From Bryobacterales bacterium (GTDB lineage Bacteria; Acidobacteriota; Terriglobia; Bryobacterales; Bryobacteraceae): DNA of 5,488 nucleotides. Where the stretch lies: NCBI GenBank assembly GCA_003132905.1, contig PKZC01000407.1, forward strand, positions 13,418 through 18,905, given 5' to 3'. The position numbers and the translations under genes are program-made. The notes under the pieces are model-generated. The model had not been told where the DNA came from, did not search any database, and saw only the letters and a program-made list of their open reading frames with translations. Below, piece after piece: positions 1 to 5,488 of the stretch; position 1 is the first letter of the stretch; each line of letters begins with the position of its first letter.

Positions 1-725
1 TCCTGGCAAATATCGCAGCCGAAGATGTGCTGGCCGATGGATTCGCGCATTTCGCGGGGCGCCGCCCCGTGCAGTTCGATGGTGAAGTAGGGGATGCAGC
101 GCCGGGCGTCGATTTCGTAACCCTCAGGAGCGATGGCTTCGGTGGGACAGGCATCGATACAGCGAGTGCATGTTCCGCAACGATCGGGCGGCGGACCGTC
201 GGCCTGAATCTCAAGTGAAGTAAGGATCTCGCCCAGGAAAATCCACGAGCCGATCTCCTGATTAATCAGGCAGGTGTTCTTGCCGATCCAGCCCAGACCC
301 GCTTGGCGCGCATAGGAGCGCTCGAGCAGGGGCGCGGTGTCGACGCAGATTTTGTACTCATGATCTGGCCCGAGCTTTGCGGCCAACTGCTCCAGTCCTC
401 GGCGCATCACATCGTGATAATCGTCACCCCAGGCGTAGCGGGAAATCCAGCCGTGGCCGGCTTCATTTACTTCTGTGGATCGAGGCTGGGGGCCGTTGTA
501 GAGTTTCGCGACGCAGAGGATGGAGCGCGCACCCGGGAAAATCAACTTGGGATCGGTGCGAACTTGCGCGCGGCGATCGGTGAGGTAGCCCATGGCGCCT
601 GCCATTCCGCGATCTACCCAGTCGAGATAGCGGCGGCTGTCATCGGGCAACGGCTGGGCGGATGCAATGCCGGCAAGCTCAAAGCCACAGTCCTGGGCCA
701 GGAGCTTGATTTGAGCCGCCGTCAC
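1..725 (-). CDS. queG: Epoxyqueuosine reductase QueG, N-terminal 241 residues (truncated by window edge)
   Basis: QueG is a cytoplasmic cobalamin- and iron-sulfur-dependent enzyme that reduces epoxyqueuosine to queuosine in the wobble position of GUN-anticodon tRNAs, the last step of queuosine synthesis. The minus strand reads without a stop for 241 residues. Visible are the active-site segment DTAPLLER (residues 129-136, with Asp129 matching the catalytic Asp of the family), GWIGKNT (145-151), a ferredoxin-type CGTCTRCIDACPTEAI motif with Cys183/186/189/193, Cys210 in ARRCIPY, and GCDICQ with Cys237 and Cys240. The final Cys-Pro motif and the C-terminal HEAT-like region lie outside the window. 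The start is GTG at 725: an in-frame TAA lies five codons upstream and no in-frame ATG occurs between, while the nearby ATG-ATG (out of frame) hits a stop after two more codons. It is transcribed divergently from ilvD. The family call is very secure; the start codon is fairly secure. Confidence 0.96.
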   Translation of the reverse strand, partial: MTAAQIKLLAQDCGFELAGIASAQPLPDDSRRYLDWVDRGMAGAMGYLTDRRAQVRTDPKLIFPGARSILCVAKLYNGPQPRSTEVNEAGHGWISRYAWGDDYHDVMRRGLEQLAAKLGPDHEYKICVDTAPLLERSYARQAGLGWIGKNTCLINQEIGSWIFLGEILTSLEIQADGPPPDRCGTCTRCIDACPTEAIAPEGYEIDARRCIPYFTIELHGAAPREMRESIGQHIFGCDICQ

Positions 726-782
726 GATTCCATCATATTAAACGCGCCTTGCGGCGACTTCCGAGTACACTGAAGATTCGCC
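726..782. promoter_or_regulatory. 57-base divergent spacer with possible queG and ilvD promoters
   Basis: This short gap must hold the start signals for both queG (leftward) and ilvD (rightward), unless one of them is read from further away. On the minus strand TAATAT (735-740) resembles a -10 box and ends 9 bases before the queG GTG. On the plus strand TACACT (766-771) resembles a -10 box and ends 11 bases before the ilvD ATG. If either is used, its mRNA would have almost no leader, which fits the lack of a clear Shine-Dalgarno sequence before either gene. No good -35 box is seen at the right distance for either one, so both boxes are tentative. There is no room for a leader-peptide attenuator or riboswitch ahead of ilvD. 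Confidence 0.3.
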
Positions 783-2450
783 ATGAAGCTGAACAGTTAC
801 ACCATCACACAAGGCAAGGACCGCGCCCCGGCACGCGCGTTCCTGAAAGCCATTGGCCTCACCGATGAGGACATGAAGAAGCCGATTATTGGGATCGCGA
901 ATACTTGGATCGGCACTATGCCGTGCAATTTCAAGCTGCGCGAGCTGGCTGTTGATGTCGCCGAAGGGATACGGCAGGCGGGTGGCACGCCGATGGAATA
1001 CAACACCATCGCGATCAGCGACGGCATCACCATGGGGACCGAGGGGATGAAGGCGTCGCTGGTGAGCCGCGATCTCATCGCCGATTCCATTGAACTGGTG
1101 GCGCGCGGCCATATGTTCGATGGGATTGTGGCGCTGGTGGCTTGCGATAAGACGATTCCTGGCGCGGCCATGGCCTTGTTGCGGTTGAATACCCCGAGTC
1201 TGATTCTGTACGGAGGATCGATTCTTCCGGGGCGTCATAATGGGCGCGATCTGACGATTCAGGACGTGTATGAGGCCGTGGGCGCGAATTCAGCGGGCCG
1301 GATGTCGGATGAAGAATTTCTGGCCATCGAGAACTCGGCATGTCCGGGCGCTGGCGCGTGCGGCGGACAATTCACCGCGAACACGATGGCGACGGTAATG
1401 GAGCTGATCGGACTGTCGCCGTTGGGGACGGCCTCGGTACCGCAAGTGGATGCTCGCAAGCACGGCGTGGCGGAACGTTGCGGCCGGTTGATTTTGGACT
1501 TGGTGAAGAACAATCTGCGGCCGCGCGATATTGTGACGCGCAAAGCGATCGACAATGCCATCGCGTCGGTGGCAACAACCGGCGGTTCTACGAATGCCGT
1601 ATTGCATCTGCTCGCGATAGCGCGAGAAGCCGGCGTGCCTCTGGGCATCGACGACTTCCAAACCATCAGCGAGCGCACGCCTCTGTTGGTCGACCTGAAA
1701 CCGGCAGGCAAGTTCGTGGCGGTGGACGTCGATAAGGCCGGTGGAATTCCGGTAATCGCGCAGCGCCTGGTACAAGGCGGGTACGCGGATGGATCGGCGA
1801 TGACGGTGACAGGCCGGACACTGGGCCAGGAAGCCGCCGAAGCGAAGGAAACGCCGGGTCAAGAAGTGATCCATCCGTTGGACAAGCCGATTAAGAAGAG
1901 CGGCGGACTGGTGATTCTGCGCGGATCGCTTGCGCCGGATGGATGCGTGATCAAAGTGACGGGAATCGAGCGCAGCGAGCAACGCGGTCCGGCACGCGTG
2001 TTTGAAACCGAAGAAGCAGCCATGGCGGCGGCGACTGGTGGAAAGATTCGCGCCGGCGATATTGTGGTGATTCGTTATGAAGGGCCACGAGGCGGACCGG
2101 GGATGCGGGAGATGTTGGGCGTCACGAGCGCGATCGTCGGCGCGGGTCTCTCCGAAACCGTCGCGCTTTTGACCGACGGCCGGTTCAGCGGCGCCACTCG
2201 CGGATTCTGCGTGGGCCACGTCGCGCCGGAAGCCGCGGTGGGCGGCCCGATTGCAGCGGTACAGGAGGGCGACATCATCCACATCGATATCGCCAATAGG
2301 ACCATCAATTTGGAAGTACCGGAGAACGTGGTGAAGGAACGGCTTGCTAAATGGAAAAAGCCCGAGCCGCGTTACCGCTCGGGCGTATTCGCCAAGTATG
2401 TCGCTTTAGTGGGGTCGGCGTCCGAAGGGGCGCTCACCACGCCGGTCTAG
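783..2450 (+). CDS. ilvD: Dihydroxy-acid dehydratase (IlvD)
   Basis: IlvD dehydrates 2,3-dihydroxy-isovalerate and 2,3-dihydroxy-3-methylvalerate to the 2-keto acids that precede valine, leucine and isoleucine. It is a cytoplasmic iron-sulfur and Mg-dependent enzyme. The 555 residues are full length for the shorter IlvD class (E. coli IlvD is about 616), a class whose studied members carry a [2Fe-2S] cluster. Seen here: cluster cysteines Cys48 ([10 protein letters not shown]), Cys121 (VACDKTIPG) and Cys193 ([14 protein letters not shown]); likely metal ligands Asp80 (ISDGI), Asp122 and Glu443 (MREMLG); Lys123, which matches the carbamylated lysine of the family; and Ser469 in [11 protein letters not shown], matching the catalytic base. 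All expected residues are present. The ATG at 783 gives the usual N-terminus, with only a weak GAAG-like ribosome site in front. It stands alone here, without ilvB, ilvC or leu genes. Its last codons contain a terminator for the opposite strand. Confidence 0.98.
   Translation: MKLNSYTITQGKDRAPARAFLKAIGLTDEDMKKPIIGIANTWIGTMPCNFKLRELAVDVAEGIRQAGGTPMEYNTIAISDGITMGTEGMKASLVSRDLIADSIELVARGHMFDGIVALVACDKTIPGAAMALLRLNTPSLILYGGSILPGRHNGRDLTIQDVYEAVGANSAGRMSDEEFLAIENSACPGAGACGGQFTANTMATVMELIGLSPLGTASVPQVDARKHGVAERCGRLILDLVKNNLRPRDIVTRKAIDNAIASVATTGGSTNAVLHLLAIAREAGVPLGIDDFQTISERTPLLVDLKPAGKFVAVDVDKAGGIPVIAQRLVQGGYADGSAMTVTGRTLGQEAAEAKETPGQEVIHPLDKPIKKSGGLVILRGSLAPDGCVIKVTGIERSEQRGPARVFETEEAAMAAATGGKIRAGDIVVIRYEGPRGGPGMREMLGVTSAIVGAGLSETVALLTDGRFSGATRGFCVGHVAPEAAVGGPIAAVQEGDIIHIDIANRTINLEVPENVVKERLAKWKKPEPRYRSGVFAKYVALVGSASEGALTTPV
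2355..2384 (-). terminator. Intrinsic terminator of the minus-strand operon, inside the 3' end of ilvD
   Basis: GCCCGAGC (2360-2367) and GCTCGGGC (2377-2384) form a perfect 8-bp stem around a 9-base loop. Read on the minus strand, the stem is followed at once by TTTTT (2359-2355), the classic Rho-independent layout. On the plus strand the stem is followed by GTATTC, so the signal points one way only. It begins 72 bases past the trxA stop codon and so would end the ribH-nusB-glgA-trxA transcript. It lies wholly within ilvD codons for the segment [10 protein letters not shown] (residues 525-534). The structure is seen directly; termination activity is inferred. Confidence 0.8.
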
Positions 2451-2456
2451 GATCGC

Positions 2457-2804
2457 TTAGGCAGTTTGCGGCGCAGCGACGTGGGCGTCGAGCATCTTTT
2501 GCACATCGGTTTTCCCGACGGCGCCCACCTTCTGCTCCACAACTTTGCCGCCCTTAAACAGCAACAGCGTGGGAATGCCACGCACGTTGTAGCGCATGCT
2601 GGTGGCGCCGTTTTCGTCCACGTTCAGCTTGCCGACTTTCACGCGACCGGCATAAGCCTCCGCGATGGCGTCGATGGTCGGCGTCATCATGCGGCAAGGC
2701 CCGCACCACTCAGCCCAAAAGTCCACAAGAACGGGGGCATCGGAGTTTAGAACTTCGTTGTCCCAGCCCGCATCCGTAAATGTCAGTGTATTCGCACCAG
2801 CCAT
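2457..2804 (-). CDS. trxA: Thioredoxin (TrxA)
   Basis: TrxA is a small cytoplasmic dithiol protein that reduces disulfides in target enzymes and is itself recycled by thioredoxin reductase. From the ATG at 2804 it is 115 residues, a normal length. It has the thioredoxin fold hallmarks: DFWAEWCGPC (28-37) with active-site Cys34 and Cys37, the conserved buried Asp28, the NVDEN strand-turn (61-65), and the cis-proline Pro78 in RGIPTLLLF. No signal peptide or membrane segment is seen, so it is cytoplasmic. The frame stays open to a GTG at 2828, which would add eight residues (MRGATSKD). That start is less likely because the purine-rich GAGGGGAG would then fall inside the gene. It is probably the last gene of the operon, 52 bases after glgA. 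Its stop lies 6 bases from the ilvD stop on the other strand. Confidence 0.97.
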   Translation of the reverse strand: MAGANTLTFTDAGWDNEVLNSDAPVLVDFWAEWCGPCRMMTPTIDAIAEAYAGRVKVGKLNVDENGATSMRYNVRGIPTLLLFKGGKVVEQKVGAVGKTDVQKMLDAHVAAPQTA

Positions 2805-2818
2805 ATCTTTACTTGTCG

Positions 2819-2826
2819 CTCCCCTC
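2819..2826 (-). promoter_or_regulatory. Possible trxA ribosome binding site, unusually far from ATG
   Basis: GAGGGGAG on the minus strand is the only strong Shine-Dalgarno-like sequence in the glgA-trxA gap. It ends 14 bases before the ATG at 2804, longer than the usual 5-9. It supports the ATG start over the upstream GTG at 2828, which would place this site within the coding sequence. A weaker AAAG lies closer to the ATG. Confidence 0.4.
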
Positions 2827-2856
2827 ACAATTGATGTAGTTACCGGTTAAAAGGAT

Positions 2857-4287
2857 TCAACTCGCAACCAGCCGCCGGTACAAATCCACATACTCGCCAG
2901 CCGAGACCTTCCAGGAGAAGTCCTTTTCCATACCCCGGCGCATCCTGCGAACCCATGAATCCAGGTCTTGATATGCCTTCAAAGCCATGCGCACGGTATC
3001 TAATAGTGCATCGCCAGAATAGTCGCGAAACTTGAATCCGGTACCTTCATCAATGGTATCATCCAGGCCGCCCGTGGCGCGTACCACCGGGACCGTACCG
3101 TATTTCAGGCTGTAAATCTGGTTCAACCCACACGGTTCATATCGGCTGGGCATAAGGAACATGTCGGCTCCTGCTTCGATGCGGTGCGATAAGCCGGTAT
3201 CGAAGCCGACGTGGAGGCCCACCTTTCCTGGGTAGGTCCGGGCGAGGGCGCGGAACATGGATTCGTAGGGAAGATCGCCCGATCCCAGGATGACAAGATT
3301 CAGGTCTTCCTGGAGCAACCGGGAGGCGGCGTCGGCCAGGATATCGAAACCCTTTTGGGCGGCGAAGCGCGAAATAATCGCGAGCAACGGCCGATCCAGA
3401 TTGTCCTGCGGCAGCCCGTACTCAGCCAGAAGAGCCTGTTTGCAGGCGCGCTTTCCAGAGAGATCGGATGCCGAATAATCGCGCGCGATCTGCGGATCGT
3501 GCTCGGGATTCCACTCGTTATAATCCACGCCATTGACGATGCCGGTTATGGGACCGTGCCGTCGCAGGAATCCATCCAAACCAAAACCATACTCGGGCGT
3601 TTGGATCTCGCTGGCATAGCCCTTGCTGACGGTGCTGACGGCGTTGCTAAAAGCAATGCCCGCCTTGAGGAAATTGACGCGGCCGAAAAACTCCAGTTGA
3701 TCGGGGTTCATCAGTTTGGGATCGAGCGCGATTTGCGGCAGGGCTTCGGGCGGAAAAAGCCCCTGATAACCGAGATTGTGAATGGTGAGCAGGGTTTTCA
3801 CGCCCATGAATGTGGGGTCGCCCCGAAAATGCTCGCAAAGGTAGACGGGCGCGAGCGCCGCCTGCCAGTCGTGCAAGTGGAGAACGTCCGGCCGAAACAG
3901 ATGCCGCGCCACGCCGATGGCGGCCATCGAAAGCACGGCAAAGCGCAGGTGGTTATCGGGGAAATCGCCGGCTGCCGTACCGTAGATGCCGTCGCGATCA
4001 TAGAGCGCGGGGCACTGCACGAAATAGTAGGTGACACTGCGATCGTCTGTGTGCTGGAGCGTAATCTGTTGAATATCTACCGTGTAGCCGGGGCCGAGGG
4101 GAATCCTCAGACCGCGGTAGGCTTCACGCGTTGGGCGCGGATAGCGGTTTTCACGGTACGCGGGAAGGACCACGGCCACTTGTTCGCCGCGTTCGGCCAG
4201 TGCCAGAGGGAGAGCTCCTAAAACATCAGCCAGGCCGCCTGTTTTTGCGAAGGGCGTGGCTTCGGAAGCCACCATCAGGATATTCAT
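2857..4287 (-). CDS. glgA: Glycogen synthase, ADP-glucose type (GlgA)
   Basis: GlgA adds glucose from ADP-glucose to the non-reducing end of growing alpha-1,4-glucan, in the cytoplasm (glycosyltransferase family GT5). The 476 residues match the family length (E. coli 477). The N-terminal Rossmann domain carries the nucleotide-sugar signature KTGGLADVLGALP (residues 15-27), DNHLRF (111-116) and HLHDWQAALAP (137-147). The C-terminal domain carries SRFAAQKGFD (306-315) with Arg307 and Lys312, and EPCGLNQIYSLKYGTVP (384-400) with Glu384. These align with E. coli Arg300, Lys305 and Glu377, so the active site is complete. The start at ATG 4287 gives the canonical MNILMVASE N-terminus; AGGA lies a little over 10 bases upstream. 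No glgC, glgB or glgP is in the window. It follows nusB by 32 bases and precedes trxA by 52, so co-transcription is likely although the functions differ. Confidence 0.98.
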   Translation of the reverse strand: MNILMVASEATPFAKTGGLADVLGALPLALAERGEQVAVVLPAYRENRYPRPTREAYRGLRIPLGPGYTVDIQQITLQHTDDRSVTYYFVQCPALYDRDGIYGTAAGDFPDNHLRFAVLSMAAIGVARHLFRPDVLHLHDWQAALAPVYLCEHFRGDPTFMGVKTLLTIHNLGYQGLFPPEALPQIALDPKLMNPDQLEFFGRVNFLKAGIAFSNAVSTVSKGYASEIQTPEYGFGLDGFLRRHGPITGIVNGVDYNEWNPEHDPQIARDYSASDLSGKRACKQALLAEYGLPQDNLDRPLLAIISRFAAQKGFDILADAASRLLQEDLNLVILGSGDLPYESMFRALARTYPGKVGLHVGFDTGLSHRIEAGADMFLMPSRYEPCGLNQIYSLKYGTVPVVRATGGLDDTIDEGTGFKFRDYSGDALLDTVRMALKAYQDLDSWVRRMRRGMEKDFSWKVSAGEYVDLYRRLVAS

Positions 4288-4311
4288 GCTTGCTGGATGG
4301 TTCCTGTTGGA

Positions 4312-4332
4312 TTTCTATTTCAGTTTCTATTT
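4312..4332. repeat. 12-base-period direct repeat across the nusB stop codon
   Basis: TTTCTATTT occurs at 4312-4320 and again at 4324-4332, separated by CAG. On the minus strand one copy lies in the last nusB codons (ENRN) and the other begins at the final base of the TGA and runs into the nusB-glgA gap. It looks like a local tandem duplication of 12 bases. No hairpin or known regulatory motif is formed, so function is unknown and may be nil. Confidence 0.55.
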
Positions 4333-4802
4333 TCCTTGTTCACCGCGTCCAGAACGCCGTTGATGAACGCAACCGATTCTTCACCGGAAAACTGGCGCGC
4401 CAGTTCGAGCGCTTCATCGATTACGACCGCGGCCGGCGTGTCCTGGCGGCTCATTTCATATATTCCGAGGCGCAGGATGTTGCGATCGACAATGGGCATG
4501 CGTTCCAGCTTCCAGTGCGCCGACTTCGCGGTGATGCGATGGTCGATGTCGGACGCCATTTCCGACGCGCCACGGGCCAGCTGTTCCATGAACGGATCGC
4601 GGCCGTCGGCGGTAGCAGCTTCCTCTGGCTCGTCGTCCTTTTCTTCCATCGGCTCTTCTTCTTCCATAGGATCTTCGGCCGTCTTGTCGGCGTCCAGCGT
4701 GTCGTAAAACGCGCGAATCACCTCGTCGACGGGACGCTTGGTCATGTCCCATTGATAGAGAACTTGCAGAGCGCGCTGGCGTGATCGGTGACGGGCCGCC
4801 AT
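4320..4802 (-). CDS. nusB: Transcription antitermination factor NusB, with acidic insertion
   Basis: NusB binds the boxA RNA of rRNA leaders together with NusE (ribosomal protein S10) and helps RNA polymerase read through terminators. The family fold is clear. The N-terminus has the Arg-rich RNA-binding helix RHRSRQRALQVLYQWD (residues 4-19). The C-terminal half has VDRNILRLGIYEM (105-117), VVIDEALELARQFSGEES (126-143) and FINGVLDAV (146-154). The length is 160 residues against about 139 in E. coli. The excess is an insertion around residues 43-65, with 13 acidic residues among 43-61 and a repeated PMEE unit, placed between the N-terminal helices and the helix starting at DPFMEQLARG. The ATG at 4802 lies 6 bases after the ribH stop and lacks a clear ribosome site, which suggests translational coupling. 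The ribH-nusB pairing is common in bacteria. Confidence 0.96.
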   Translation of the reverse strand: MAARHRSRQRALQVLYQWDMTKRPVDEVIRAFYDTLDADKTAEDPMEEEEPMEEKDDEPEEAATADGRDPFMEQLARGASEMASDIDHRITAKSAHWKLERMPIVDRNILRLGIYEMSRQDTPAAVVIDEALELARQFSGEESVAFINGVLDAVNKENRN

Positions 4803-4808
4803 CAGCTA

Positions 4809-5270
4809 CTATTTTCGCAGCCGGCGGATGAGATCCGCCATTTCTATGGCAGTGATGGCGGCGTCATATCCCTTGTTGCCGCTTTTTCCGCCTGCCCGAT
4901 CGATCGCTTGTTCGATAGTGTGGGTGGTGAGCACTCCAAACGCAACGGGAATGCCGGTCTCAAGCTGGACGGCGGCCAGCCCCAGGGCGGCTTGTCCGGC
5001 GACATGATCGAAATGTGGAGTGTCGCCGCGAATCACAGCGCCCAGGGCGACGATGGCGTCGTGCTTCTTGAGTTCAGCGATCGTTTGGGCCGCCAGAGGA
5101 AGCTCCCAAGCGCCGGGGACCTTCACGATCTCAATGTCGGATTCAGAGGCGCCCGAGCGCTTCAGGGCGTCTAAAGCTCCCGCCAGCAAGCGATCTGTGA
5201 TGAAACCGTTGAATCTCGCGCAGACAACCGCAATCTTCAAGCCCGCAGCATTGAGAATTCCTTCGGTCAC
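4809..5270 (-). CDS. ribH: 6,7-dimethyl-8-ribityllumazine synthase (RibH)
   Basis: RibH joins 5-amino-6-ribitylamino-uracil and 3,4-dihydroxy-2-butanone 4-phosphate to form the lumazine that riboflavin synthase turns into riboflavin. Family members form pentamers or 60-subunit capsids in the cytoplasm. The 153 residues are full length. Signatures seen: ARFN (18-21), [10 protein letters not shown] (51-60) for substrate binding, [14 protein letters not shown] (77-90) with His86 at the position of the catalytic His88 of B. subtilis, FGVLTT (111-116), and [10 protein letters not shown] (125-134) with Arg125 and Lys133 near the phosphate site. The start is GTG at 5270. No ATG occurs in frame just upstream or before the conserved core, so GTG is the best choice, but no good ribosome site precedes it. 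It is the first gene of the minus-strand block, divergent from lepA. No FMN riboswitch fits in the 58-base upstream gap. Confidence 0.97.
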   Translation of the reverse strand: MTEGILNAAGLKIAVVCARFNGFITDRLLAGALDALKRSGASESDIEIVKVPGAWELPLAAQTIAELKKHDAIVALGAVIRGDTPHFDHVAGQAALGLAAVQLETGIPVAFGVLTTHTIEQAIDRAGGKSGNKGYDAAITAIEMADLIRRLRK

Positions 5271-5284
5271 TTTACGTTTGATCC

Positions 5285-5302
5285 GGGATACATATGGGAT
5301 AC
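5285..5302. repeat. GGGATAC direct repeat, 11-base period, in the ribH-lepA spacer
   Basis: GGGATAC occurs at 5285-5291 and 5296-5302, exactly 11 bases apart, about one helical turn. ATAT (5292-5295) lies between. It sits in the only space available for the ribH and lepA promoters, so it could be a protein-binding site on one face of the DNA, or part of a promoter. With two short copies, chance is also possible. Confidence 0.45.
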
Positions 5303-5303
5303 T
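5295..5303 (+). promoter_or_regulatory. Possible extended -10 promoter element for lepA
   Basis: TGGGATACT reads as an extended -10 element: TG, one base, then GATACT, which matches TATAAT at four of six places. Transcription would begin near 5310 and leave a leader of about 19 bases before the lepA ATG. No convincing -35 box lies upstream, which extended -10 promoters can tolerate. It overlaps the second GGGATAC repeat. The call is weak. Confidence 0.25.
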
Positions 5304-5328
5304 TGAGGTTCAGGCCTCATTCTACCGC

Positions 5329-5488
5329 ATGGATCCCGCTTTTATCCGGAACTTCAGTATTATCGCGCACATCGATCATGGCAAGTCGACGCTCGCCGAC
5401 CGCCTGCTCGAAGCCACAGGCGCGCTACAGCAGCGCGAAATGATGGAACAGGTGTTGGACACCATGGACCTGGAGCGCGAGCGCGGCA
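5329..5488 (+). CDS. lepA: Elongation factor 4 (LepA), N-terminal 53 residues (truncated by window edge)
   Basis: LepA is a ribosome-associated translational GTPase, related to EF-G, that acts on stalled or initiating ribosomes. The open frame from ATG 5329 to the window end encodes 53 residues starting [21 protein letters not shown]. This includes the P-loop AHIDHGKST (13-21, G1 motif) and the LepA-typical [12 protein letters not shown] (42-53), whose DLERERG precedes the G2 switch threonine just outside the window. The sequence [22 protein letters not shown] separates LepA from EF-G and TypA. The start is supported because the P-loop begins at the expected distance from it. No strong ribosome site is seen: a GAGG at 5305-5308 is about 20 bases away. 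It is divergent from ribH across 58 bases. Confidence 0.96.
   Translation, partial: MDPAFIRNFSIIAHIDHGKSTLADRLLEATGALQQREMMEQVLDTMDLERERG

Noticed and set aside
257..270. 14-base palindrome CCTGATT/AATCAGG in queG
   Set aside because: About one in three windows of this length would show such a palindrome by chance, and it encodes a conserved QueG stretch (CLINQEIG).
303..773. Plus-strand open frame of 156 codons opposite queG
   Set aside because: It lies over the clear QueG frame, resembles no family, and is a typical antisense open frame in GC-rich coding sequence.
1290..2282. Minus-strand open frame of 330 codons opposite ilvD
   Set aside because: Its protein is Arg/His/Ala-rich low-information sequence with no motif; ilvD on the other strand is unambiguous and complete.
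2477..2500. Possible plus-strand terminator for ilvD: CGACG/CGTCG hairpin followed by TTTT
   Set aside because: The stem is only 5 bp and the T-run starts six bases after it, so it is too weak to call. How ilvD transcription ends remains unclear.
2805..2856. Terminator or separate promoter in the glgA-trxA gap
   Set aside because: The only symmetry is ACCGGT with no stem or T-run, and no -35/-10 pair is convincing.
3211..4221. Plus-strand open frame of 336 codons opposite glgA
   Set aside because: It mirrors glgA codons, has no recognisable domain or ribosome site, and glgA is intact over the whole span.
4131..4784. Plus-strand open frame of 217 codons across the glgA start and nusB
   Set aside because: It spans two real genes and their gap on the opposite strand; the phenylalanine-rich stretch is just the complement of the NusB Glu codons.
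5271..5328. FMN riboswitch ahead of ribH
   Set aside because: The gap to lepA is 58 bases, far too short for the element, and none of its conserved segments are seen.
1..5488. A novel defence, mobile or otherwise undescribed system
   Set aside because: All open space is occupied by seven core genes with intact family motifs; there are no repeats arrays, integrase or transposase genes, tRNAs or unknown proteins.

Overview
This is a 5.5 kb stretch of ordinary, densely packed bacterial chromosome of moderately high GC, roughly 60% by eye. Seven protein genes cover nearly all of it, and no intergenic gap exceeds about 60 bases. Nothing mobile, phage-like, CRISPR-like or RNA-coding was seen. Every gene belongs to a well-known core family: queG, ilvD, trxA, glgA, nusB, ribH and lepA. 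The protein sequences look like Acidobacteriota (Solibacter/Bryobacter-like). That is an impression from family resemblance and has not been tested.

Layout, left to right: positions 1-725 (minus) hold the N-terminal 241 residues of epoxyqueuosine reductase QueG, cut by the window edge. A 57-base divergent spacer separates it from ilvD (783-2450, plus), dihydroxy-acid dehydratase of branched-chain amino acid synthesis. ilvD meets trxA tail to tail with only 6 bases between the stop codons. From there a minus-strand block reads right to left as ribH (5270-4809), nusB (4802-4320), glgA (4287-2857) and trxA (2804-2457), with gaps of 6, 32 and 52 bases. This is most simply one operon. A 58-base divergent spacer then leads to the 5' end of lepA (elongation factor 4), starting at 5329 (plus) and running off the right edge.

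Functionally the block is a housekeeping mix: riboflavin synthesis (ribH), rRNA transcription antitermination (nusB), glycogen synthesis (glgA) and thiol redox control (trxA). Translation-linked genes flank it on the outside (lepA; queG for tRNA queuosine).

No unknown system was found. The most informative non-gene signal is a strong intrinsic terminator for the minus-strand operon, buried inside the last codons of ilvD: an 8-bp perfect GC-rich stem followed by five T on the minus strand. It implies that the trxA and ilvD transcripts overlap at their 3' ends. The next is a 19-residue, strongly acidic, repeat-derived insertion in NusB. Smaller observations concern the two short divergent promoter regions and a 12-base duplication across the nusB stop codon.
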